Below are positions 48,501 through 56,626 of a DNA stretch of 64,000 nucleotides, piece by piece. Both the position numbers and the translations under genes were made by a program. The stretch lies in assembly GCF_020733705.1 (NCBI RefSeq), contig NZ_JAJFZM010000002.1, positions 868,001 through 932,000 of the forward strand, given 5' to 3'. Origin of the DNA: Nocardia australiensis (GTDB lineage Bacteria; Actinomycetota; Actinomycetes; Mycobacteriales; Mycobacteriaceae). The notes under the pieces were generated by a model, which had not been told where the DNA came from, made no database searches, and saw nothing but the letters and a program-made list of their open reading frames with translations. Within the stretch, counting starts at the first letter, position 1, and every line of letters starts with the position of its first letter.

Positions 48501-51500
48501 GATGTCGCGCACCGGGATTCGCGGATCGGCGGTAATCGCGACGAGTACCCGCAGGAATCGGTCGGCCAGTGCTTGAACCGTCGACTCGTCGAAAAGTTCG
48601 GCGGCGAAAACGAATTCGAAGCTGCGGCCGGGTTCGCCCGGTCCGGCGTCGCCGTGTCCGACCCGCAGTTCCAGGTCGAACTTGGCCAGCGCGATATCCA
48701 GTTCCTCCGCCTGCAGCGCTAGGCCGGGCAGCTCCAGCGCCGGTACCGGCCCCTCCTGGATCGTCAACGCCACCTGGAACAGTGGGTGGCGCCCGCTGGT
48801 GCGGCCGTTGGCGGCAAGTTCCTCCACGACCCGTTCGAACGGAATATCGGAATGTGCCATGGCGGCCAGTTCGGAATCCCGGTCCGCGCGAAGCAGCGCC
48901 GCGAACGGGCTGTCAGGGTCGACGTCGGAGCGCAGCACAATCGTATTGACGAACATGCCGACCAACGCGTCCAGCTTGGTGTCGGTGCGGCCCGCGATCG
49001 GGGTGCCGATCACGATGTCGCGGCCGCCGGTGACGAACCGCAGCAGCACGGCGAGTGCCGACCGCAACACCATGAACATGCTGACGCCCTGTTCGCGCGC
49101 CAGTTCCGCGAGCGCCTGCCGCACCGGGTCGGGCACCGTGAACGCCACCGCACCCGCCTGCTGGGTCGGCTCGGCCGGCCGTGGCCGATCGTAGGGCAGC
49201 GGTAGTTCATCGGGCAGGTTCGCCAGCTCGGTGCGCCAGTACTCGAGTTGCGCGCTCGCGACGCTCTGCGAGTCGGATTCGTCGCCGAGGCAGGCACGCT
49301 GCCACAGCCCGAAGTCGGCGTATTGCACCGGAAGTGGTGTCCAGCCGGGTGCGCTGCCATGATGTCGTGCCGCGTACGCGACGGCCAGGTCCCTGGTCAA
49401 CGGGCCGAGCGACCAGCCGTCGGCGGCAATGTGGTGCACCACAATGCCGAGCAGGTAGCGCTGTGGCCCGGTGCGCAGCAAGGTGATTCGCAGCGGGGTG
49501 TCCTTCGTGAGATCGAAACCACGGCGGGCGAGCTCGCCGAGCGCGAGCTCGGCACCCGTCTCGTCAATGGCTTCCGGTTCGACGATCTGAAGGGCCCGCG
49601 CGGTCGGCAGCACGAGTTGCTGGGCGCCGGTGTTGTCTTCCGGGAATACCGTGCGCAGCACCTCGTGTCGGTCCACCAGGTCGGTGAGGGCCGCGCGCAG
49701 GGCCGCGATATCCGGATCACCCTCGATTCGAATGACGAATGCGATGTTGTAGGCGCTGGATTCGGGAGAGAATCGATTGAGGAACCACAGTCGCTGCTGC
49801 GGCAGCGACAGCGGAATGCGTCCCGGACGCGGGGTGTGTACAGCCAGCGCCACCCGTTGCGTCCGGGGCGCTTCCGAAATCCGCTCGGCCACCGCAGCGA
49901 CGGTCGGCGCCTCGAAAAGCATCCGTACCGGCAGGTCGACGCCGAATTCGGCGTGCAAGGCCGCAGCGAGCCGGGTAGCCAGCAATGAGTTACCGCCGAT
50001 GTCGAAGAAGCTGTCCTCGGCGCCGGTGACCGGGTTACCGAGGATATCGCCGAATACACCGGCGACGCGCGTTTCCGTCGGGGTCCGTGGGGCCCGCGAC
50101 GCGCCGATGGCGGCGAAAACCGGTGCGGGCAATGCTTTTCGGTCAAGTTTGCCCGACGGACTGACCGGCATTTCCTCCAGCACGATCACCGAGGCGGGAA
50201 CCATGTATCCCGGCAGCCGCTGACGTGCGGTTTCCGTGACAGCGGCGGCCTCGACAGGCGCGTCCACGGTCAGATAGGCCGCGAGGCGCGGCTGCCCCTG
50301 TTCATCGACATGCACGACGGTGAGGGCAGACTGCACGCCCGGATGCGCGCGCAGCACATGGTCGATTTCGCTCAATTCGATGCGGAATCCGCGGATCTTG
50401 ATCTGGTCGTCGGCCCGTCCAAGGAAGCGCAGTTGCCCCGATGTGTCGGCCACCACCAGGTCGCCGGTGCGGTACATCCGCTCGCCGCGCCTGCCGTGCG
50501 GGTTGGCCGGAAAGCGTTGCGCGGTCAGGCCGCAGCGGCCGTGGTAGCCGCGCGCGACGCCGGGACCGGACAGATACAGCTCACCCGGAGTGCCCGGCGG
50601 GACCGGATTCAACCGTCCGTCCAAGACGAACAGCCGCATCCCCCGCACGGGACGACCGAGCGGGACCGGACGACCGGCCGCCATCGGGCCGGACGCGGTG
50701 GCCGCGACGGTCGCCTCCGACGGTCCGTACATGTTGTGCATGCGGTGCGCGGCCGACCAGGTGTCGACCAGTTCTTGCCCGCATGCCTCGCCACCGACGA
50801 TGACCGCCTCGAGATCGTTGAGACCCGCGGTCGGGACGGTCGCCAGTGCCGCGGGCGTGATGAACGCGTGGGTGACCCGTTCGTCGCGCAGCAGCGCGGC
50901 GAGCTCGGTACCGCCGTACATTCCCGCGGGAGCCACCACGATGGTTGCGCCCGCCGCGAAACCGAGCAGCAATTCCAGCACCGACGCGTCGAAGCTCGGT
51001 GAGGAGAAGTGCAGTGTCCGTGCCGAATCCGTGATGCCGAACAGGTGCATCTGCTCATCGGCCAGCGACGCGATCCCGGCGTGCGTGACGATCACGGCCT
51101 TCGGCTTTCCGGTGGACCCTGATGTGTAGATGAAGTACGCCGGATGGCTGACTCGGATCGGCTGGTGCCGGCGTGCGTCGGTGATCGGACCGGTGGAGTA
51201 GCCTGCGCACTCGGATTCCAATTCCATGGAGCCGAGCACCAGCCAGTCGACGTAGGCCTTGTGGTGTTTGCCGCGCACGGCGGGCCGTTCGGGCATGGCG
51301 GCGAGGCACTCCGGAGCGGTCAAACCGAGCACGGCCCCCGAATCGTCGATCATGTGCCCGATCCGCTCGACCGGGTAGCTCGGATCGATCGGCACATAGG
51401 CGGCACCGGTTTTCGCGACGGCCCATACCGCGGCGATCGAGTCGAGACCGCGTGGCAGCGCCACCGCCACCACGACTTCCGGGCCCGCACCGTGCTCGAT

Positions 51501-54500
51501 CAGTGCCCGCGCCAGGCGATTCGACATTTCGTCGAGCTCGCGATAGGTGGTGTCGGTGCCGAGGTAGCGCACCGCAACCGCGTCGGGCACCCGCTCGGCG
51601 GTGGCGGTGAGCAGCCGAGCCAGGCTGATCGAGGGTGAGCCCGGCGCACCCGCGATCGGCACCAGATTCCCGGCTTCGCGCCGGTCCAGGATTTCCAGAT
51701 CTCCGATCGGCAGGCTCGGAGCCGCCACCACCGCATTCAGCACCGCCACGAACCTGCGGGCGATGGATTCGATGGTGCTTTCATCGAAAACATCGGTGGC
51801 GTAGCCGAATTCGGCGAACAGTGTGCCATCGGCGCTGTCGTCGTGCACCTCGAGTTGCAGATCGAACTTGGCGAGGTCGGTGGCGATCGGCAGCACGTGC
51901 GCGCGCACGCCCGGCAGATCGATACGCAGCTCCGGCGCGCGGTCGTAGGACAGCATCACTTGGAACAGCGGGTGGCGCGCGGTCGAACGCTCCGGATTGA
52001 CGACTTCGACCAGCCGTTCGAACGGAACGTCGGCGTTGGCGAAGGCATTCAGGTCGGTCTCGCGCACCGCGTCAAGCATCCGGTCGAAGCCCGCGGCGGG
52101 GTCGACCTCGGTGCGCAGCACGAGCGTATTGACGAACATGCCGACCAACTCGTCGAGCGCCGGATCCGATCGCCCCGCGATCGGGGTCCCTACCGCGACA
52201 TCGGTCGTCGCGCACAGCCTGGCCAGCAATGTGGCCAGCGCGGCGTGCAGCACCATGAACATGCTGACGCCCCTGGCCGCCGCCAATTCGCCTGCGGCAC
52301 GGCGGGTCTCGGCGGAGACGGTGAACTGCACCCGACCTCCGGTGGTCGACCGACGGATCGGCCGTGGCCGGTCCAGCGGCAGGTCGAGCTGGTCCGGCAT
52401 CGCGGTCAGTTCGGCACGCCAGTAGGTGAGCTGGCGGGCCAGTGCGCTGGCCGGATCGGCTTCGTCGCCGAGCAATTCGCGCTGCCACAGCGCGAAGTCC
52501 GCGTACTGCACGGGCAATGGTGTCCATTGCGGCGCGACACCGGCGGCACGTGACGTGACCGCCGTCATGAGGTCACGCGCCAGCGGGGCTACCGACCAAC
52601 CGTCACCACAGATGTGGTGCAGCACAAGGAGAAAGACGTGTTGGTCCGGTCCTGTGTTCCACAGCGCGACCCGGATCGGTGCCTGGCTGCGCAGATCGAA
52701 GCCGTAGCCGGCGAATTCGGCGGCGAGCGCGGCGACGTCGGCACCGTCACCGTCGATCGGGTCGAGGGTGAGCGGGATATCGGCCGCCGGGTGCACCACC
52801 TGGCACGGCCCGTCGGGGGAGTCCGGGAAGGTGGTGCGCAGACTTTCGTGGCGTTCGATCACGTCGACGAGTCCGGCGCGTAATGCCGCCACATCCAATG
52901 GACCGTCGAGCTCGACCGCCAGCGGCATGTTGTAAGCGGCGGCATGCTCGGCGAATCGGTTGAGAATCCACAGCCGTTGCTGTGCCAGCGACAGCGGAAT
53001 CCGCGCGGGGCGCCCGACCGGGACCAGTTTCGGGAAGGACATGTCGGCATCGTGCATCGCGAATCGCTCGCCGAGTGCGGCGATGGTCGGTGCCTCGAAC
53101 AGATCCCGGATGGTGAGTCCCGCGCCGACGGTGGCATTGATGCGAGCGACCGCGCGTGCGGCGATCAGCGAGTTGCCGCCGAGATCGAAGAAGCTATCCT
53201 GCACACCGATTTCGGCGGTGTCGAGCACTTCCGCGAAGATGCCCGCCAGCACCCGTTCCACCTCGGTGGCCGGCGCGACAGTACTCCGCTCACCCGGGCG
53301 CTGTTCGAGGGTGGGCGCGGGCAATGCCTTGCGGTCGATCTTGCCGTTCGCGCTGAGCGGTAGTTCCTCGAGCAGGATGAGCACTGCCGGAACCATGTAG
53401 TCGGGAAGGGTGGCGCGCAGGACGGCCAGCAGATCAGCACTGTCGACGGCTGTCGCGTCACCGTCGGCACCGGCCGCGGGCGTCGTGACGACGTAGGCGA
53501 CCAGCTCGTCGCCCGTGCGGCCGGCGTGCGCCACGCAGACCGCCCGCGCGACCCGCTCGTCTGCGAGCAACGCCGCCTCGATCTCGCCCAATTCGATGCG
53601 CAGACCGCGAATCTTCACCTGGAAGTCGCTGCGCCCCAGGTACTCCACTACCCCGCGTGCGGGGCCGTCGGCCTGCCAGCGTGCGAGATCACCGGTGCGA
53701 TACATCCGAGTGCCCGGCGTGAACGGATTGGCCACGAAACGATCCGCGGTCAACCTGGCCTGGCCGAGGTAGCCGCGGGCCAACTGCACACCGGCCAGGT
53801 ACAACTCCCCCGCCACACCCGGCGGGACCGGGTGCAGCCGCGAATCCAGCACATAGGTCTGGGTATTCCAGACCGGCGCACCGATGGGAACGCTGACCGG
53901 ATCGACCGGGCACGTCCAGTAGGTCACGTCGACCGCGGCCTCCGTCGGCCCGTACAGGTTGTGCAGTTGCGTGCCGGGCAGCGCGGATTGGAAATCACCG
54001 ACGGTCGCCGGGGGCAGTGCTTCACCGCTACAGAAGACGCGACGCAATCCGGTGCAGCCACGCACATCGGCGGCGGTGACGAAGACCGAGAGCATCGACG
54101 GCACGAAATGGGCGGTGGTGACGGCTTTTTCGGCGATCAACGCGGCCAGGTACCCCGGATCGCGATGCCCATCCGGTGCCGCGATGACCAGTCGCGCGCC
54201 GATCTGCAAGGGCCAGAAGAACTCCCACACCGAGACATCGAAGGTGGCGGGGGTCTTCTGAAGTACCGCGTCGGTGCCGTCGAGCGGATACTCGTGCTGC
54301 ATCCAGCGCAAGCGGTTGATGATCGCGGCGTGCGTGATGCCTACACCTTTCGGCTTCCCGGTGGAACCCGAGGTGAAGATGACGTAGGCGAGATGGTCGG
54401 TGCGCAGCGGCACGATCCGGTCGGTGTCGGTGACCGGATGGCCGTCGTAAGCCGAAAGCTCGATAGCGTCGATGTCCAGCCGATCGGCCCGCGCCGGCAA

Positions 54501-56249
54501 TGTGAGCTCGTCACGCGCGGCGACCAGCACACACACCGGTTCGGCCTGCCGCAGGATCTCCTCGATCCGCTCGGCCGGATGGTCCGGGTCCAACGGCAGG
54601 TAGGCCGCCCCCGACTTGACGATCGCGTATATGCCGACGACGAGTTCGACGCCGCGGTGCATGCACAGCGCGACAGCCTTCTCGGGTCCCGCGCCGCGGG
54701 CGATCAGTAGCCGAGCCAGCCGGTTGGCCCGCTCGTCGAGCTCGCCGTAGGTCAGCGTTTCGGCACCGAATTCCAGTGCCACCGCATCCGGTTCGGCGAC
54801 CGCGCGTTCGGCGAACGCGCCGGCGAGGGTGCCTTCCTGGACGGGTGTCGCGGTGTCGTTCCATCCGCGCAGCACGCATTCGCGTTCGGCGTCGGTGATC
54901 GCCGCGAGTGACAGCGCCGGCGTGCTCGGGTCGGCGGCGAGGAACCGGGTCAGGAAGTCGAGAAAACGGCTATGATGCACTGCCACTTCGGATTCCGCGT
55001 AGAGCTGCGGGTTGGCTTCGAAGTCGATGTGGATACTGTTGCCGTCGCCGTTGTAGAGGTTGATCGACAGATCCTCGACCGGACCGGTCGAGAGCACATG
55101 CAGCGTGCCGAGCAGACTGCCGAACTTCAACTCGGTATGAAACAGCATGATGTTGACCATTGGCCCGAAGAAGCCACGAGCGTCACGGGAGTAGCCGCAG
55201 TCGCGCCGGATGTCGTCGTGCCGGTAACGCTGATGCCGCAGCGCCCCCGTGATCTGCAGTTCCGCGCTGCGCACGGCATCTCGGACGGTGGTGTCCGCTT
55301 CGAAGCTCAGGCGGATCGGCACCACATTCGACACCACGCCCGCCGAGCGGCGCAGCGACACCGTGGTGCGGGCCGAGACCGGAAGGCTGAGCACCACATC
55401 GGAGTTGCCCGTCACCGACCGTACGTAGGCGGCGAGCGCGGCGACGAACAGGGTGGAGTTGTGGGTATCGCAGGCCTCGGTCGCCGCCTCCACCGCCGCC
55501 TCGGCCCGTTCATCGAGCGTTGCGGCCGCTATGTGCCTGCCCGTCTCGGGTGTGGTGCTGGTGATGGTGTTGTTCGACAGCGTCATCGGCTCGCCTGCAC
55601 CGTCGAGCTGTTCGAGCCAGTATTCGCGGTCGGTGCGGAACCGGTTGGAGTCACGGTAAGTCGACTCGTCGGCGTAGATCTCCGCCAGCGGCGTAGCGCG
55701 GGAGGTGACCGGCTCGGTGAAGTTCTCCAGCGCCGAGTAGATCTCCGCGGTGCGGGTCAGCGCGTTCATCGCGCCATAGCCATCGATGACGATGTGGTGG
55801 GCTCGGGCGTACCAGATGTAGTCCGAATCACCGGTACGCAGCACCACATTCGTTGTGAGCGGGTCGCGTTCCAGATCGATCGGTGAACTCGCGTGCTCGT
55901 TCATCCAGCGCAGCGCGGCCGCGCGCGGATCGGCTTCCTCGCGCAGATCGATCCTGGCCCAGCCCGGACGCCAGGAGATATCGACCAACTGGTGTGGCAC
56001 ACCGTCGATTTCGACCAGGCGCACGTGCCCGACCTGTGTCTCTGCACCGAAACGCTCGATCGAGTAGAGCAGCCGTCCGACATCGAGATCACCATGGATC
56101 TCGACATACTGAGCGATGGTCAGTGGCACGTCCGGGCGGATCCGCTGGGCGTACCAGAGAGCTGTCTGCGCGGGTGAGAGTGCAAAGGGTTGTGCCGAGT
56201 ATTCGCCGGATGAACATTGGGCTACACGATCGGTGGCCAATGAACTCAT
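42576..56249 (-). CDS. four-module NRPS, C-A(Ser)-T-(C-A-T)3-TE
   Basis: A 4557-residue peptide synthetase. Approximate order: C1 20-440 (HHIVIDGYG near 156), A1 470-980, T1 near 1020 (FFDLGGNSL), C2 (HHICGDGWS near 1214), A2, T2 near 2084, C3 (HHIAADGWS), A3, T3 near 3154, C4 (HHIAMDGWS), A4, T4 near 4232, TE 4290-4540 (GWSLGG near 4371, CRHSEM near 4523). A1 gives the code DVWHFSLVDK, the serine code of EntF. A2, A3, A4 give DALFIGMVAK, DALFMGVIVK, DALFLGVIVK, not assigned here. No epimerase or methylase domain is seen. The ATG at 56249 has GGAG 6 nt upstream; a TTG lies one codon before. It should make an N-capped seryl tetrapeptide. Confidence 0.97.
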   Translation of the reverse strand: MSSLATDRVAQCSSGEYSAQPFALSPAQTALWYAQRIRPDVPLTIAQYVEIHGDLDVGRLLYSIERFGAETQVGHVRLVEIDGVPHQLVDISWRPGWARIDLREEADPRAAALRWMNEHASSPIDLERDPLTTNVVLRTGDSDYIWYARAHHIVIDGYGAMNALTRTAEIYSALENFTEPVTSRATPLAEIYADESTYRDSNRFRTDREYWLEQLDGAGEPMTLSNNTITSTTPETGRHIAAATLDERAEAAVEAATEACDTHNSTLFVAALAAYVRSVTGNSDVVLSLPVSARTTVSLRRSAGVVSNVVPIRLSFEADTTVRDAVRSAELQITGALRHQRYRHDDIRRDCGYSRDARGFFGPMVNIMLFHTELKFGSLLGTLHVLSTGPVEDLSINLYNGDGNSIHIDFEANPQLYAESEVAVHHSRFLDFLTRFLAADPSTPALSLAAITDAERECVLRGWNDTATPVQEGTLAGAFAERAVAEPDAVALEFGAETLTYGELDERANRLARLLIARGAGPEKAVALCMHRGVELVVGIYAIVKSGAAYLPLDPDHPAERIEEILRQAEPVCVLVAARDELTLPARADRLDIDAIELSAYDGHPVTDTDRIVPLRTDHLAYVIFTSGSTGKPKGVGITHAAIINRLRWMQHEYPLDGTDAVLQKTPATFDVSVWEFFWPLQIGARLVIAAPDGHRDPGYLAALIAEKAVTTAHFVPSMLSVFVTAADVRGCTGLRRVFCSGEALPPATVGDFQSALPGTQLHNLYGPTEAAVDVTYWTCPVDPVSVPIGAPVWNTQTYVLDSRLHPVPPGVAGELYLAGVQLARGYLGQARLTADRFVANPFTPGTRMYRTGDLARWQADGPARGVVEYLGRSDFQVKIRGLRIELGEIEAALLADERVARAVCVAHAGRTGDELVAYVVTTPAAGADGDATAVDSADLLAVLRATLPDYMVPAVLILLEELPLSANGKIDRKALPAPTLEQRPGERSTVAPATEVERVLAGIFAEVLDTAEIGVQDSFFDLGGNSLIAARAVARINATVGAGLTIRDLFEAPTIAALGERFAMHDADMSFPKLVPVGRPARIPLSLAQQRLWILNRFAEHAAAYNMPLAVELDGPLDVAALRAGLVDVIERHESLRTTFPDSPDGPCQVVHPAADIPLTLDPIDGDGADVAALAAEFAGYGFDLRSQAPIRVALWNTGPDQHVFLLVLHHICGDGWSVAPLARDLMTAVTSRAAGVAPQWTPLPVQYADFALWQRELLGDEADPASALARQLTYWRAELTAMPDQLDLPLDRPRPIRRSTTGGRVQFTVSAETRRAAGELAAARGVSMFMVLHAALATLLARLCATTDVAVGTPIAGRSDPALDELVGMFVNTLVLRTEVDPAAGFDRMLDAVRETDLNAFANADVPFERLVEVVNPERSTARHPLFQVMLSYDRAPELRIDLPGVRAHVLPIATDLAKFDLQLEVHDDSADGTLFAEFGYATDVFDESTIESIARRFVAVLNAVVAAPSLPIGDLEILDRREAGNLVPIAGAPGSPSISLARLLTATAERVPDAVAVRYLGTDTTYRELDEMSNRLARALIEHGAGPEVVVAVALPRGLDSIAAVWAVAKTGAAYVPIDPSYPVERIGHMIDDSGAVLGLTAPECLAAMPERPAVRGKHHKAYVDWLVLGSMELESECAGYSTGPITDARRHQPIRVSHPAYFIYTSGSTGKPKAVIVTHAGIASLADEQMHLFGITDSARTLHFSSPSFDASVLELLLGFAAGATIVVAPAGMYGGTELAALLRDERVTHAFITPAALATVPTAGLNDLEAVIVGGEACGQELVDTWSAAHRMHNMYGPSEATVAATASGPMAAGRPVPLGRPVRGMRLFVLDGRLNPVPPGTPGELYLSGPGVARGYHGRCGLTAQRFPANPHGRRGERMYRTGDLVVADTSGQLRFLGRADDQIKIRGFRIELSEIDHVLRAHPGVQSALTVVHVDEQGQPRLAAYLTVDAPVEAAAVTETARQRLPGYMVPASVIVLEEMPVSPSGKLDRKALPAPVFAAIGASRAPRTPTETRVAGVFGDILGNPVTGAEDSFFDIGGNSLLATRLAAALHAEFGVDLPVRMLFEAPTVAAVAERISEAPRTQRVALAVHTPRPGRIPLSLPQQRLWFLNRFSPESSAYNIAFVIRIEGDPDIAALRAALTDLVDRHEVLRTVFPEDNTGAQQLVLPTARALQIVEPEAIDETGAELALGELARRGFDLTKDTPLRITLLRTGPQRYLLGIVVHHIAADGWSLGPLTRDLAVAYAARHHGSAPGWTPLPVQYADFGLWQRACLGDESDSQSVASAQLEYWRTELANLPDELPLPYDRPRPAEPTQQAGAVAFTVPDPVRQALAELAREQGVSMFMVLRSALAVLLRFVTGGRDIVIGTPIAGRTDTKLDALVGMFVNTIVLRSDVDPDSPFAALLRADRDSELAAMAHSDIPFERVVEELAANGRTSGRHPLFQVALTIQEGPVPALELPGLALQAEELDIALAKFDLELRVGHGDAGPGEPGRSFEFVFAAELFDESTVQALADRFLRVLVAITADPRIPVRDIDARTEHERRALTPAVGIATTAQYTLAAYFASTAQRHSQRTALRSLADGGRHGTTSLTYGELDRRSNRLARALIGRGVGAGDRVALGFLRSIDSVVTVLAVAKTGAAFVPVDPKYPADRIQHMLTDSECRVGVTLSTYLDRIRGGSAATDWLRLDDPALVAELAGLDDGPISDLDRLRPVDLADLAYLIYTSGSTGKPKGVAVTHSGLSNFGDELRDRLGVDQESRTLYFASPSFDAAVLDLLLTIGSGAAMVICPPDIFGGDELAALMDSERITHTFMTPAALATIDRDRWALPHLRALMVGGEACGSDLVARWAPGRRLYNVYGPTETTIVITMAGPLAVGEPITIGTPVRGARALVLDERMRPVPVGVPGDLYLGGFGVARGYLDRLGLTASRFVADPYGPAGSRMYRSGDVVRWSKSGELVYLGRSDHQVKVRGFRIELGEITTALADHEDVRFAHTEVRHIAGADRIVSFILPADDTVGVRTETVRAHVAQLLPSHMVPASITVLDRIPLTPVGKLDIAALPEPQLIAASDARAPQTESERLVAAVMGELVGVDAVSAGDSFFDVGGNSLLATQLVARLAAATNIRLEVRAVFASPTVAELAALLDSGHAGADGRPALARRDRPERIPLSAAQHRLWFLNRFNQVGENSGHTDDPDQTAGAYNIPVVLRMHGALDADALVEALHEVQGRHETLRTVFPEVDGEPAQVVLDRAAAALPLFVATLRPDEVTDAVRRFTAPGFDLATSVPIRAALITIDSTESTRTEHILVLVVHHIAMDGWSLEPLAADVAVAYRAACLDRSPEWSEPEVQYADYTLWQQDTLGTEGDPDSVVSRQLDYWRRTLDGLPERLAVPADRPRPPIPSYRGGLVECRIDAFTHRELQSMAIGNNVSMFMVLHAALAVLLHRMTATDDIAVGTPIAGRGHPALDRMIGMFVNTLVLRTRIDPDARFTDLLRAVRDIDLDAFAHADLPFERLVEVLNPARSQAHNPMFQVMLSVQNEPVRVLELPELRIEADDVDTGVAKFDLQFTLTESHTAQREPDGITLSVNYASDLFDEQTALRLGTRMARLLAAVSANPTTAVGDLDLLDPAEWSELAPVRGAQPGRPITFPELFAAAVGADRTAVAVSSGGTEVTYDALDRWTNRLARVLIGRGVGPETPVALGIPRSVESVATMLAVAKAGAAFVPVDPLYPTHRIAHMLSDSGAVLGITLHEHRDRLPEGAEWIVLDNIDVRTQVLSTSDAPIAPGERTTLLRVDNPAYVVYTSGSTGTPKGVVVTHGGLSNFAAETAERFDVQPGCRILHFATPSFDAAMLDLLFALGGAATLVISPPGVVGGAELGQVFIEEHITHAFITTSALGTVDPTGITELQHVLVGGEALPPDLVARWAPGRNLYNVYGPTETTIVTVISQPILPRGPITIGGPIRGVGAAVLDARLHPAPVGVTGELHLAGNALARGYLNRPGLTAQRFVANPYGKPGERMYRTGDLVRWGGGADGVARDIEYVGRTDHQVKIRGFRIELGEIDTALARHRTVELATTIGYLTPAGVTALVSYVKPRNGTAVTVGELIEHVSALVPNYMVPQSIMLIDDVPLNPVGKLDRSALPEPVFRAAEGYRAPATPIEAALCAAFADVLGVESVGADDGFFELGGNSLLATKVVAQVRAMGIELPVQLMFGDSSPAAIAVRLDTPDNAGTAVAAALAPVLPIRHQAPDKKPPLFCIHPAIGLAWCYSGLLAHLAPTRPVYGLQAPHVAGEDGFTSIAEAAGHYVAHIKSIQPDGPYHLLGWSLGGLIAHEVAVQLQEAGAEVGLLSMMDSYRLSDELLEHAIPGVAEIIGEFGVDMIGDGVDLDPSMELRDLAELLRSRPGPFATLTVDHLERLYTGYTNGTVQAHGFRPRTFDGDLLFFTAAEDEINRTDPARRAYAWEPFITGAIHDHTLPCRHSEMTTPESLAVIGPVLHRHLDGDSGTAKEADR

Positions 56250-56626
56250 CAATCACTCCATTCCTGCCGCTATTAACGCACTCCCCTAACACCGACACAG
56301 TCGGCGTTCGCACGCCGGCTGGTAGGCCGTGATCCACGCAGTTAGATTCGGAGCATCGCAGCACCCGGATGGCCGACGGTTCAGATTCGTTTCACATCCG
56401 CAGTGATCGACAAGAGGTCACAATCGACAGCTACCTATTCGCAAACATGCCATTTTGGGCGCTGGACACACCAAATTACCAGTTAGAGAACACTTACCGG
56501 AGGTTTTTCCATCAGTAGCTACAGGTTGGCGAACGGCACACATCTCGCGAGTTGGGGGCTTCGACCGACGCGCGGTCCGGAAAGACGACACCGATACCGC
56601 GCAGTGGGACCACCCGGCAGGGGCGG
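56250..56626 (-). promoter_or_regulatory. 377-bp upstream region of the NRPS operon
   Basis: No gene lies here. The sequence is poorer in GC than its flanks and should contain the promoter of the NRPS operon. I found no TTAGGTTAGGCTAACC-like iron box, and no strong palindrome, so iron control by IdeR/DmdR is not supported. The ribosome site GGAGTG lies just before the start. Confidence 0.5.
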
